A stretch of DNA of 41,352 bases from Verrucomicrobiota bacterium (GTDB lineage Bacteria > Verrucomicrobiota > Verrucomicrobiia > Limisphaerales > BJHT01), in NCBI GenBank assembly GCA_014193395.1, contig BJHT01000002.1, positions 1 through 41,352 on the forward strand, given 5' to 3'. The translations under genes and the position numbers were made by a program. The notes beneath the pieces are model-generated. The model was given only the letters and a program-made list of their open reading frames with translations, ran no database searches and was not told where the DNA came from. Of the stretch, positions 1-8,210 are shown piece by piece; position 1 is the first letter of the stretch, and the number at the start of each line of letters is the position of its first letter.

Positions 1-1
1 G

Positions 2-85
2 GTGGGTTCGCGGATTTTGTGGGCGGCGACGGGGGAAGGCATCCGGGTGGTGTTCGATACGTGGGGGGGGTCGCCGATTTATTAG
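2..85 (+). CDS. 3' end of an upstream reading frame (partial)
   Basis: An open frame enters from the left edge and stops at TAG 83-85. Its codons end almost entirely in G, as do those of the gene starting at 101, so it looks coding. The translated stretch includes RILWAATGEGIRVVFDTWGG, which I cannot assign to a family. It lies in the same frame as the next gene, 15 bases upstream of it. It is either the tail of a separate gene or the front of the next one cut by an in-frame stop. Confidence 0.35.
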   Translation: MGSRILWAATGEGIRVVFDTWGGSPIY

Positions 86-100
86 CTGTGCGTCGGGGAC

Positions 101-1831
101 ATGGCATTGCCGGCGGGGCCAAGGTGGGAACCGCAGGCGGGGGTGACATTGGAGACGCGGCGCCTGGGGAAGGGGGGATTCGATACGTGGGAGGATGCGC
201 TGGCCTTGTGGCAGGGATCGAAGCCGGTGCTGGGCCGGGGGTTGGTGGGGCAGATTTTCCATGGGATTCATCCATTCGAGGCGACGGCGAATTTTGTGGG
301 ACGTTTCACGGGGTATGTGGTCGCGCCGCAGACCGGGATCTATGAGTTCACGTCGATGTCCACGGGGCCGTCGTTCCTGCGGGTGGACGGGCGGACGATG
401 ATGCATCGGCCCAAGGGCGGGGGCATGAACGCATCGCATATGCAGGGCGCGGGGAAGATCGAGCTGCAGGCGGGGGTGCATCAGGTGGAGTATTCGTGCG
501 CGCACTCCGGCGAGGGGACGTGGTATGCGGGGGCGGCGTGGCGGCCGCCGGGGGCGAAGTATTTTCAGGTGTTGGCGCCGACGAACTTCGTGCCGGTGGC
601 GCGGTTTGCGGCGACGGAGTTCGCGCCGGCGGAACCGGTGCCGGGGCGGACGTATTTTGAATCGCGCAACGTGGAGCACAGCCTGGTGGATGACCTGATT
701 TTGGTGAACATGGAGTTCAATGTCGTGGGGACGAATGCGGCGCAGAGCTACGAGTGGGTGTTCGATGACGCGACGAAGGCGACGGGGGCGAAGGTGCGGC
801 ATCCATTTCCACGGCCGGGGATGCGGCAGGTGACGCTCAATGTGCTGGAAAAGGGCGCGAAGGTGGGGTCGCTGACGGACACGATCGCGGTGAAGCCGCA
901 GTGGGCGCAGCAGGCGGCATGGCATGACAGCATTTACGCAGAGGAGTCCCGCGACTTGGCGGGGCGGGAGTATGCGGCGACGCCGGTGGCGGACGTGGCG
1001 GCACTGGTGAAGTTCGCGCATCGCATCGAGGATCGGCCGCTGATGACGCGGCTGGGGGGATTTGCGCTGAAGCGGCAGGGGGAGTTTGACGCGACGCTGG
1101 CGGGGACTTTTTTCCAACTGGCGGGGAACTACGAGCACTTCGCAGTGCGGGATTACCCGGCGGCGGAGCAGGGATGGAAGGCCGCCATTGCGCAGGGTGA
1201 TCCGACCTTGCGCGAGCGGGCGAAACTGCGGCTGGCGGGTTATTACATCAACATCGCCACGCGGGCGCAGGAGGGTCGGAAGGTGTTCGACACGGTGCAG
1301 GAGACGGCGTTGACGGACAATGAACGGCGGCTGAAGAAAATCTACGGCGGGGACCTGCTGCTGCTTGAGGGCAAGGCGGACGAGGCGCGCGCCGCCTACA
1401 AGGCGATCATCACGGCACCGCCGGTCAAAGGCGCGACGGCGCGGCTCGACGTGAACGTGCCGAAAATCGAGAACGCCCGGGATTTGATCCGGCGCAAGGA
1501 ATACGACGCGGTGGCGGAGATGATCTGGCAAATCCAGTGGGAGAAGCCGATGGAGCGAATGGATTTTGAAACCGGACTGCCGCAAGTAAAGGCGTTCTTC
1601 GGCCGGAAGGAGTTTCCGCTGGCCCGTTCGCGCAGCCTGCAACTGTTGAATGGAACGACGGTGGACAACCAGCGGGCGGAGTTGCTCTACCAGCTCATCG
1701 AGATTCACCTCGCGCTCGCCCAGACCGACTTGGCGCAGGACTCGTTCGCCCAACTTACAAAACTGTATCCGTACAGCGAGGCGGCGGCCAACGCGAAGTT
1801 CAAGTGGGGGAAGAGCGTGGGGAAGAACTGA
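101..1831 (+). CDS. PA14 - PKD - helical-repeat protein
   Basis: A 576-residue protein. Residues about 45-160 look like a PA14 sugar-binding beta-barrel (GLVGQIFHG, then FVGRFTGYVVAPQTGIYEF, FLRVDGR and AGVHQVEY). Residues about 190-265 look like a PKD domain (YEWVFDD, then VRHPFPRPGMRQVTLNV). The rest, about 270-576, is helical and resembles TPR-like repeats (AAEQGWKAAIAQGDPTLRERA; LALAQTDLAQDSFAQLTKLYP). PA14 and PKD domains are normally extracellular, yet no signal peptide follows the ATG at 101. The same frame is open upstream of a TAG at 83, so the true N-terminus may be missing or interrupted. GGGGAC lies just before the ATG and is at best a weak ribosome site. A role in binding surface polysaccharide is inference; the domain calls are fairly safe. 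Confidence 0.75.
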   Translation: MALPAGPRWEPQAGVTLETRRLGKGGFDTWEDALALWQGSKPVLGRGLVGQIFHGIHPFEATANFVGRFTGYVVAPQTGIYEFTSMSTGPSFLRVDGRTMMHRPKGGGMNASHMQGAGKIELQAGVHQVEYSCAHSGEGTWYAGAAWRPPGAKYFQVLAPTNFVPVARFAATEFAPAEPVPGRTYFESRNVEHSLVDDLILVNMEFNVVGTNAAQSYEWVFDDATKATGAKVRHPFPRPGMRQVTLNVLEKGAKVGSLTDTIAVKPQWAQQAAWHDSIYAEESRDLAGREYAATPVADVAALVKFAHRIEDRPLMTRLGGFALKRQGEFDATLAGTFFQLAGNYEHFAVRDYPAAEQGWKAAIAQGDPTLRERAKLRLAGYYINIATRAQEGRKVFDTVQETALTDNERRLKKIYGGDLLLLEGKADEARAAYKAIITAPPVKGATARLDVNVPKIENARDLIRRKEYDAVAEMIWQIQWEKPMERMDFETGLPQVKAFFGRKEFPLARSRSLQLLNGTTVDNQRAELLYQLIEIHLALAQTDLAQDSFAQLTKLYPYSEAAANAKFKWGKSVGKN

Positions 1832-2165
1832 GGCGGAAGCGCCAGCTTGAAGACCGGTGCCGGGACCGGCTGGAGCGGGCGTAGTCGGAGGAATCCGAAG
1901 CTGCGGACACGCTTGGAAACTGGCCCGTTTCCGCCCCCTGCATCAGACCGGCTCACTCCAGTATCAGAAATTGCCATCCCCGCCCGCACCCGAGCGGCAG
2001 CGTGCTTCCGCAACCCCTTCCAAACCATGCTGATATACGCATCGACACCGCCTCCTGAATATGGGAGTCTCTTCCCCGTCGAAAGCACTACCAATGGGAA
2101 TCGCCCGGCGCGTTGTCGGTGCATCCGTTGGTTTGGCTAACAACAACAACTCAAAAAGGTAAAGT
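1832..2165. other. gene-free stretch upstream of the small secreted protein
   Basis: No convincing gene in 334 bases. Both strands carry short open frames, but these lack recognisable domains and overlap each other. The last 60 bases turn A-rich (AACAACAACAACTCAAAAAGG) directly before the ATG at 2166, as expected for the leader of that gene. TTGTCG near 2114 and GGCTAA near 2136 could be a weak promoter, but this is not convincing. Confidence 0.4.
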
Positions 2166-2384
2166 ATGAAGCTCGTTAAGTCCCTCGCCGTTCTCGCGTT
2201 CGCCGCCGCCGTCATGGTCAGCGTTGCCATGGCCGCTGATGAAAAGCCGAAGTTCAAGGCTGGTGGTTGCTGCGACAAGGCCCAGAAGGATGGCAAAGAA
2301 TGCGCCCACAAGTGCTGCGTGGAAGCTGCCAAGGACAAGAAGGTTTGCGAAAAGTGCAACGCCCCCGCGAAGAAGAAGGCTTAA
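2166..2384 (+). CDS. small secreted Cys/Lys-rich protein
   Basis: A 72-residue protein. MKLVKSLAVLAFAAAVMVSV followed by AMAADEK is a clear Sec signal peptide with an AxA cleavage site, leaving a mature chain of about 48 residues. The mature part holds seven cysteines in the order CC, C, CC, C, C (GGCCDKAQKDGKECAHKCC, then VCEKC), many lysines and one histidine. The paired cysteines and the CxxC suggest metal binding or disulfide cross-linking outside the cytoplasm. AAAAAGG about 7 bases before the ATG is a plausible ribosome site. A strong terminator follows 21 bases after the stop, so the gene is probably monocistronic and well expressed. I do not recognise a named family; metal binding is inference from composition. 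Confidence 0.8.
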   Translation: MKLVKSLAVLAFAAAVMVSVAMAADEKPKFKAGGCCDKAQKDGKECAHKCCVEAAKDKKVCEKCNAPAKKKA

Positions 2385-2405
2385 TCTTCTCTTAGCTTAA
2401 TTCAG

Positions 2406-2437
2406 GGCGATCCACCGCAAGGTGGGTCGCCTTTTTT
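2406..2437 (+). terminator. intrinsic terminator after the small Cys-rich gene
   Basis: An 11-bp stem (GGCGATCCACC pairing with GGTGGGTCGCC, with one G-U pair) closes a GCAA tetraloop and is followed by TTTTTT. It begins 21 bases after the stop codon at 2384. This is one of the clearest regulatory structures in the window. Confidence 0.92.
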
Positions 2438-2645
2438 GTTTACCTGACCAGCGCCGTCCGGTTTTCGCACCGCCACGCCACCAAGATTCGCCAACAACTT
2501 GGGGATACACAGCAGAGGTTTCGATTCATCAGTTACAAATTGCCCGCCAGCGGCCGGTCAGATATATCCCTCTCACATTCGCGTGCCCGCCCCTCCTCCA
2601 TCATCGCCACCACCGACCTCAGCGTCGGGCGTGAAGCCCCCGTTG

Positions 2646-5562
2646 ATGTCGCCCTTGGCGGCCAACGTGCTGGTGGGCGGGCTGTATTTTGTGCTGGCGA
2701 AGTTCGGGCTGCTGTTCGCGACCGTCAGCTTCAGCATCTCTCCGATCTGGCCGCCTTCGGGTTTGTCAGTGGGGGCGATCCTGATATTCGGCCCGCGCCT
2801 GGCTCCGGGCATTTTGGCCGGCTCTTTTCTCGTCAACGCCCTCCTGCCGATGTCGCCGTGGATCGCGCTGGCGATGGGCTTCGGCAACACGCTCGAGGCC
2901 TTGCTGGCCTTTTATTGGTTTGGCCGGGGCCGGGGATACGAGACCTCGCTGAACCGATTGGCGGAGGTGTTTCGTTTTCTGGCGTTGGCCGCCATCCTCC
3001 CCGCGGCGGCGAGCGCGCTGGGCGGGAGCACGAGTCTCGCCATGGGCGGACAGATCGAGTGGGAGAACTATGGTGCCGCGATCAGGACGTGGTGGCTGGG
3101 GAATCTGTTTGGGGTGCTGGTCGGAGCGCCGGTGATGCTCGCGACGCGTCGCAACGCTTTCCCCCGCTGGACGGCCCCGCGGTTGCTCGAGGCGACGCTG
3201 ATGCTGGGCGGGCTGGCGACCAGTTGTTACCTGATCTTTGTGCGGGGCTGGGAAACCCCCATACGCGGATGCGCCGCTGGCATTCATTCCGTTTCCATTC
3301 TTAATCTGGGCGGCGCTGCGGTTCGGCCCGGCGGGAGCGGCCTACACGAACCTCTTGGTGGCCACCATCGCGACGCTGGCGACGGCGCGCGAGCAGGGAC
3401 CGTTCTCGGCGGGTTCGTTTGCGGACAATGTCTGGCTTTTGCAAACGTTCATCGCGATTGCCGTTATCGCGAACCTGATCATCGCCGCGACGATGGCCGA
3501 GCGAATCGAGGCCGAGGAGGCGTTGCGGCAGAGGGATCTGCAGCTCCGCATGGCGTTGAGCGGCGCGCGCATGGGGACGTGGACATGGGAGATTGCCTCG
3601 GGAAGAATCATCTGGTCGGAAGGAATGGCCGAGCTGTTCGGGCTCGGGCGCGAGGGCTTTGATGGCACTTACGAGACTTGGTTGCATCAAATACACCCGG
3701 AGGACCGGGGTTATCGGCAGCAAAAGATTCAACACGCGCTGGCAACGAACCAGCCCTACGAGGCGGAGTATCGCCTGTTGCAGCCGGATGGCTCGATCCG
3801 TTGGTTGCGGAGCATCGGGGATGTCACCCGCGACGCGACAGGCAAGCCGCTCCGCATGGCGGGCGTGGCGATGGACATCACAGCCCATCGCACGGCGGAG
3901 AAATTGAACGAGCGGCTGGGGCGGATTCTCGATAGTTCGCGCAACGAAATTTACGTGTTCGAGGCCACGACCTTGCGCTTCCTGAGCGTCAATGAAGGCG
4001 CGCGCAAGAATCTCGGCTACACGCTGGAGGAACTGCAGCAGCTCACGCCCTTGGACCTTAAGACAACGATGACGGCCGAACGGTTTGCCGAACTACGCGC
4101 GCCGTTGCTGGCGGGCACGGAGAATCTGGTGGTGTTCGAGTCGTCGCACCGGCGCAAGGATGGCTCGGAGTATCCGGTCGAGGTGCGAATGCTGCTGTCG
4201 CGCGAAGAAATCCCACCGGTGTATGTCGCCGTCTTGCAAGACATCACCACGCGGAAGCGGGCGGAGTTGGAGAAGATTCAATTCGAGCGCCAGTTGCAGG
4301 AAACGCAGAAGCTGGAGAGCCTGGGAGTGCTGGCCGGCGGCATCGCGCATGATTTCAATAATCTGCTCACCGGCATCTTGGGCAACGCCAACTTGGTTCG
4401 CATGGCCTTGAAGTCCAGCGGCAGCGCGAGCCGCTATCTCGAACAGATCGAGAGCACATCGCTGCGGGCGGCCGAGCTGTGCAAACAAATGCTGGCCTAT
4501 TCGGGCAAGGGGCGATTCGTGCTAAATCGCCTCAATCTCAGCGCGCTGGTGCAGGATTCGGCGGCGTTCCTGCAATTGTCGGTGAGCAAGAAGGCGGTGC
4601 TCCAGTTGAATCTGGCGACCGAGTTGCCGGCGATCCGGGCCGATGCAACCCAGATGCAGCAGATTCTGATGAACTTGGTCATCAATGCCTCCGATGCGAT
4701 CAGCGACCGGGCGGGCGTGATCACGGTGAGCACGGGCGCGATGTATGCGGATGCGCCCTTTCTCCGAGAAACCCACCTAGCCCCGGACCTGCCCGCCGGT
4801 GAGTATGTTTACCTCGAAGTCGCGGACGACGGCTGCGGGATGGATGCGGAAACGGTGAAGCGCATCTTCGATCCGTTTTTCACGACAAAGTTCACCGGAC
4901 GCGGACTGGGCCTCGCGGCCGTGCTCGGGATCGTCCGCGGGCATCACGGCGCCCTGAAAGTGACGAGCGCGCCGGGCCGGGGGGCGACGTTCCTGCTGTT
5001 GTTGCCGCGGACCGAGGGGCCGGCGGAGGAGTTCCGGTCCGCGACGCCCGCGGCGAACAACTGGCGCGGGTCGGGAACCATCTTGGTGGTCGATGACGAG
5101 GAGGCCGTGCGGATGGTGTGCGCGCGCCTGGTGGAATCCTTCGGTTTTCAAAGCATCGAGGCCGCAGATGGCCGGGAAGCGGTGAACGTTTTCGCCCAAA
5201 AGCCGGACGCGATCACGCTGGTGCTGCTGGACTTGACGATGCCGAACATGGACGGCGAGGAGGCCTTCCGCGAGCTGCGCCGGCTGCATCCAGAGGCACG
5301 CGTGCTGATGATGAGCGGGTTCAATGAACAGGAGGTTTCCGCGCGCTTCACCGCGCCCGGGCTGGGCGGATTCCTCCAAAAACCGTTCAAGCCCGAGCAA
5401 TTGCGCGCAAAACTCCGCGAGATCCTCGAAGGCGCGGCGGTGGGGGAAAAGCTCAAAGCCTCAAGCTCAAAGCTCAAGGGAAACCAGGCCAAGTTCCAAA
5501 AATCACCGGTCAGTCTTGGCGCTTGGACTGACTTGATCCTTGATCCTTCCCTTGAGCTTTGA
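2646..5562 (+). CDS. MASE1-PAS-PAS hybrid sensor histidine kinase, frameshifted
   Basis: Two frames together encode one protein. The first (to about 3255) holds most of a MASE1 membrane sensor (GLLFATVSFSISPIWPPSGL, TWWLGNLFGVLVGAPVML). The second, one base ahead, resumes with its last part (FPFLIWAALRFGPAGAAYTN, ATAREQGPF). The break lies near GAAACCCCCATACGCGG at 3252-3268; removing one base joins ...GWETP to YADAPLAFIP. Downstream come two PAS domains (about 3520-3900 and 3910-4260), a histidine phosphoacceptor domain with GGIAHDFNN (4333-4359), an HATPase (N box NLVINASDAI, VADDGCGMD, FDPFFTTKFTGRGLGLAAV) and a receiver domain with VVDDEE and phosphoacceptor Asp at 5230-5232. The start is uncertain: ATG 2646 sits at the domain edge, with GTG 2631 as an alternative. 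The last ~38 residues come from a repeat element. It senses an unknown signal at the inner membrane, and may be non-functional if the frameshift is real. Confidence 0.8.
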
Positions 5563-5582
5563 GCTTGAGGCTTTGAGCTTTT
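5447..5582. repeat. 34-bp perfect inverted repeat built of heptads
   Basis: The arms 5447-5480 and 5549-5582 are exact reverse complements and flank a 68-base centre. The left arm reads as heptads AGCTCAA, AGCCTCA, AGCTCAA, AGCTCAA, then GGG. The arms cover the 3' end and stop codon of the hybrid kinase gene and end 34 bases before the argC stop, so the element sits between convergent genes and could act as a two-way terminator. The centre contains CTTGGCGCTTGG, also found in the related element at 33927-34062. Confidence 0.9.
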
Positions 5583-5616
5583 TTCCCAGCACCACCCCAA
5601 GGCGGGAAACACACCT

Positions 5617-6684
5617 TCACAGCCCCAAAGTCTCCGGAAACCCACCGAGAATATTCATGCTCTGCACCGCCTGGCCGCTGGCGCCTTTGACCAGATTATC
5701 CTCGGCGCTCATGACGATGAGCCGGCCGGTGCGGGCATCCAGTCGCCACGCGAGTTCGAGGACATTGGTGCCCACGACGTTCTTTGTGTCCGGCAGGGCC
5801 TTGCCCTCCAGCACCCGCACGAACGGCTCGTCGGCATAGGCCTGCTGATAACACGCGGCAACTCGCTCACCAAGAGCGGCAACCTCGGCGGCCGACGAGC
5901 AGCCCGCCACGGGAGCGAGATACAGCGTGGTGAGGATGCCGCGATTGACCGGAATCAGGTGCGGCGTGAACTGGATTATCACCGGCGACCCGGCCGCGAC
6001 AGACAGTTCCTGCTCGATCTCCGACAAATGCCGGTGCTTGGGTACGCCGTAGGGACGCACGCTCTCGTTGCACTCGGCAAAGAGATAGTCCACGTCCGCC
6101 TTGCGGCCCGCACCGCTCACGCCGCTGAGGGAATCGGCGATGATCCCGCGCGGCTGCACCAAACCGGCGCGCAACAGCGGAATCACCGGCAGCAAAATGC
6201 TGGTCGGATAACAACCCGGAGACGCCACTAGGTTCGCGCCACGGATGCGTTCGCGATAAAACTCGGGCAGCCCATATACCGCCTGCGCCAGCAAGTCCGG
6301 CGCGGGATGTTCGTGGCCGTAAAATTCCTTATACACCGCCGCGCTGCGCAGCCGGAAATCCGCGCTCAGATCAATGACCACACACCCGAGCTTCAACAAT
6401 GGCACGGCGAACTCCGCCGCCACGCCATGCGGCAGGGCGAGAAAGATGATGTGCGCCTGCTTGGCCAGCAGTTCGGGATTCGGCTCGGTAAACCGCAGCA
6501 GCCTGGCCCGCGGATGACTGGCAAAACGGGGAAATATCTGCGCGACCGTCTGGCCGGCATTCTGGCGGGACGTGACCGCCGTCAACTCGACACCGGGATG
6601 GTTCAGCAGCCGCCCGACCAGCTCCTCGCCGGAATAGCCGGAGGCCCCAACGACCGCAACCTGCACGGGAGTTTTCATCATCAT
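5617..6684 (-). CDS. argC: N-acetyl-gamma-glutamyl-phosphate reductase
   Basis: A 355-residue enzyme of arginine biosynthesis. It reduces N-acetylglutamyl phosphate to N-acetylglutamate semialdehyde with NADPH in the cytoplasm. The N-terminal Rossmann motif is VAVVGASGYSGEEL and the catalytic cysteine is in ASPGCYPTS (about Cys158). Other family signatures are HRHLSEIEQEL and FTPHLIPVNRGILTT. The length fits the family. Three ATGs in a row (6684, 6681, 6678) offer starts after AAAAGA; the frame extends further upstream to 6801, but that part is not ArgC-like. The gene lies downstream of the rpsI terminator in the same orientation, so it probably has its own promoter. Its 3' end faces the hybrid kinase gene across the heptad inverted repeat. 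No other arginine gene is in the window. Confidence 0.95.
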   Translation of the reverse strand: MMMKTPVQVAVVGASGYSGEELVGRLLNHPGVELTAVTSRQNAGQTVAQIFPRFASHPRARLLRFTEPNPELLAKQAHIIFLALPHGVAAEFAVPLLKLGCVVIDLSADFRLRSAAVYKEFYGHEHPAPDLLAQAVYGLPEFYRERIRGANLVASPGCYPTSILLPVIPLLRAGLVQPRGIIADSLSGVSGAGRKADVDYLFAECNESVRPYGVPKHRHLSEIEQELSVAAGSPVIIQFTPHLIPVNRGILTTLYLAPVAGCSSAAEVAALGERVAACYQQAYADEPFVRVLEGKALPDTKNVVGTNVLELAWRLDARTGRLIVMSAEDNLVKGASGQAVQSMNILGGFPETLGL

Positions 6685-6781
6685 TCTTTTACGAATTAGC
6701 GCGGCGGAAGTTTTCCCGGCGCCCCGCGGATTGTAAACGACCGCATGCGCCGGGCCCGGGCGGACTCTCGGTCCACCCAAC

Positions 6782-6811
6782 AAAAAACCCCGCCAGCACA
6801 AGCCAGCGGGG
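6782..6811 (-). terminator. intrinsic terminator after rpsI
   Basis: Read on the minus strand, CCCCGCTGGC pairs with GCTGGCGGGG around a TTGT loop (10 bp, two of them G-U in RNA), followed by TTTTTT. It lies 20 bases beyond the rpsI stop codon and ends the rplM-rpsI transcript. Confidence 0.9.
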
Positions 6812-6831
6812 CTGAAAGGAAACAGCGGCGA

Positions 6832-7233
6832 TCAACGCTTGCTGAACTGGAAGCGCTTGCGGGCGCCGGGCTGGCCGTACTTCTTGCGCTCGCGCATGCG
6901 CGAATCGCGGGTCAGCAACCCCTGAGCCTTGAGAATCGGGCGCAACGTGACATCCACTTCCAGCAGCGCGCGGGAAATTCCCAGACTCATCGCTCCGGCC
7001 TGGCCGGTCGGTCCGCCGCCCTTGACGTTGGCGCGGACATCATACTTGCCGACGCGGTCGGTAATCTTGAAAGGGAAGACGACCGAGGCGCGGAGCATCT
7101 CGATCCCGAAGTAAGTCTCCAAGGGACGACCATTGATGACGACTTTGCCCGTGCCCGACGAGAGACGCACGCTGGCGACGGAGGTTTTGCGGCGACCAGT
7201 GGCGAGGAATTCTTGAATCTTGGGTGCGACCAT
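6832..7233 (-). CDS. rpsI: 30S ribosomal protein S9
   Basis: A 133-residue protein of the small ribosomal subunit; its C-terminal tail reaches the tRNA at the P site. Family features are ATGRRKTSVASVRL near the N-terminus, INGRPLETYF, VKGGGPTGQAGAMSLGISRA in the middle, and the basic end LLTRDSRMRERKKYGQPGAR followed by KRFQFSKR. The terminal KR expected of S9 is present. It follows rplM by 15 bases in the usual rplM-rpsI operon order, and a strong terminator follows it. Confidence 0.98.
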   Translation of the reverse strand: MVAPKIQEFLATGRRKTSVASVRLSSGTGKVVINGRPLETYFGIEMLRASVVFPFKITDRVGKYDVRANVKGGGPTGQAGAMSLGISRALLEVDVTLRPILKAQGLLTRDSRMRERKKYGQPGARKRFQFSKR

Positions 7234-7248
7234 AAATGAGGAAGGTGG

Positions 7249-7683
7249 TTAGTTGGAGGGGGCGACGACCGCGGGCTGCTGCGCTTGATGCGGGTGCGCC
7301 GCGCCTTTGTAAACTTTGAGCTTGGTGAGCAACTGATCGCCCAGCCGGTTCTTGGGCAGCATCCCCTTGACCGCGTGGGTGATCAACCGCTCGGGATGCT
7401 TGGCGCGAACCTGGGCGACCGAGGTGTATTTCTCGCCGCCCTTCCACCCGGAGTAGCTCATGAACAGCTTCGCGTCTTCCTTCTTGCCGGTCAGCACCAC
7501 CTTCTCGGCGTTGATGACCACCACGAAGTCGCCGGCATCGAGATGCGGCGTGTAAATCGGTTTGTTTTTCCCGCGCAGCGTGTCGGCGATCTGCACCGCC
7601 ATCCGCCCCAACACGGCACCTTCCGCGTTGATGACATGCCATTTACGGGCTTCCAGTGAGTTCTTCGGCAAATACGTTTTCAT
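7249..7683 (-). CDS. rplM: 50S ribosomal protein L13
   Basis: A 144-residue protein of the large ribosomal subunit and an early assembly protein. Recognised by KTYLPKNSLEARKWHVINAE, LGRMAVQIADTLRGKNKP, TPHLDAGDFVVVINAEKV, YSGWKGGEKYTS and PERLITHAVKGMLPKNRLG. ATG 7683 is the family start; an upstream TTG at 7692 adds only three residues. GGTAG lies 2-7 bases before the ATG. The last ~12 residues (rich in Ala, Gln, Pro and His) extend slightly beyond the core. First gene of the rplM-rpsI operon; its promoter must lie within the following gene-free stretch. TTGACT at 7730-7735 (minus strand) is a possible -35, but I see no well-spaced -10. Confidence 0.98.
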   Translation of the reverse strand: MKTYLPKNSLEARKWHVINAEGAVLGRMAVQIADTLRGKNKPIYTPHLDAGDFVVVINAEKVVLTGKKEDAKLFMSYSGWKGGEKYTSVAQVRAKHPERLITHAVKGMLPKNRLGDQLLTKLKVYKGAAHPHQAQQPAVVAPSN

Positions 7684-7957
7684 TTCTACCAATATAAAAG
7701 AGGCCGGAGGCTAACAAGGAGTTCGATCAAGTCAACAGGCATTTCCAAATCTATTTTGTCCGCGCTGGCCCCCGTGCCGCCGTGCGCGAGGGAATGGCTG
7801 CGGTCGCCGGGAAACGTCAAATTCCCCGGTCTTCGGCCCTCAAAACCGCGAAAGCCGAGCACCCCGGCCCTGCCTCTTTCCATCCGAAAATAGCCGGGGA
7901 AATCCAGAAACCACGGACAAACGTCGGCAAACCCGGATGAAACTGAGAGGACAGTTG

Positions 7958-8097
7958 GAACCACGAAAGACTCGAAAAACACGAAAATGGAAAAAGATTT
8001 GCGAACTCAGGCGCTGGCATTGGCCGGGGCCGCTGATCCGGCGTCGGCCAGGCCACGCTTCGCCCCTTTTTCGTGTTTTTCGTGTCTTTCGTGGTTC
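7958..8097. repeat. 30-bp inverted repeat with 9-nt period
   Basis: Arms 7958-7987 and 8068-8097 are reverse complements with one mismatch. The left arm reads CACGAAAGA, CTCGAAAAA, CACGAAAAT in 9-base steps. The centre is about 80 bases of unrelated GC-rich sequence. Same architecture as the heptad elements elsewhere in the window but with a different unit. Confidence 0.85.
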
Positions 8098-8154
8098 ATT
8101 TCCACTGCCATCTCCAAGGTGAAAGTACACATCCCTCGTGGTCTTGCCTCCCCG

Positions 8155-8184
8155 ATCCGTGTCCATCCGTGTCAATCCGTGGTT
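8155..8184. repeat. short array of 10-nt units
   Basis: Three consecutive units: ATCCGTGTCC, ATCCGTGTCA, ATCCGTGGTT. It lies just downstream of the HTTM gene. A weaker echo (CATCCGTGTG, CATCCGCCGT) occurs near 31293. Confidence 0.75.
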
Positions 8185-8210
8185 AAAGACATCCCCTCCA
8201 GGTTCTTCCC

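Larger units (their letters stand above)
7684..8210. other. gene-free stretch with nested short-period repeats
   Basis: About 530 bases between rplM and the HTTM gene, both on the minus strand, with no credible gene. It holds the leader of rplM at its left end, an inverted repeat of period 9 (7958-8097) and an array of period 10 (8155-8184). A degenerate inverted partner of the period-10 array seems to lie at 7910-7941 (CCACGGACAAACG...), which would make the whole block one nested palindrome. Confidence 0.6.
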
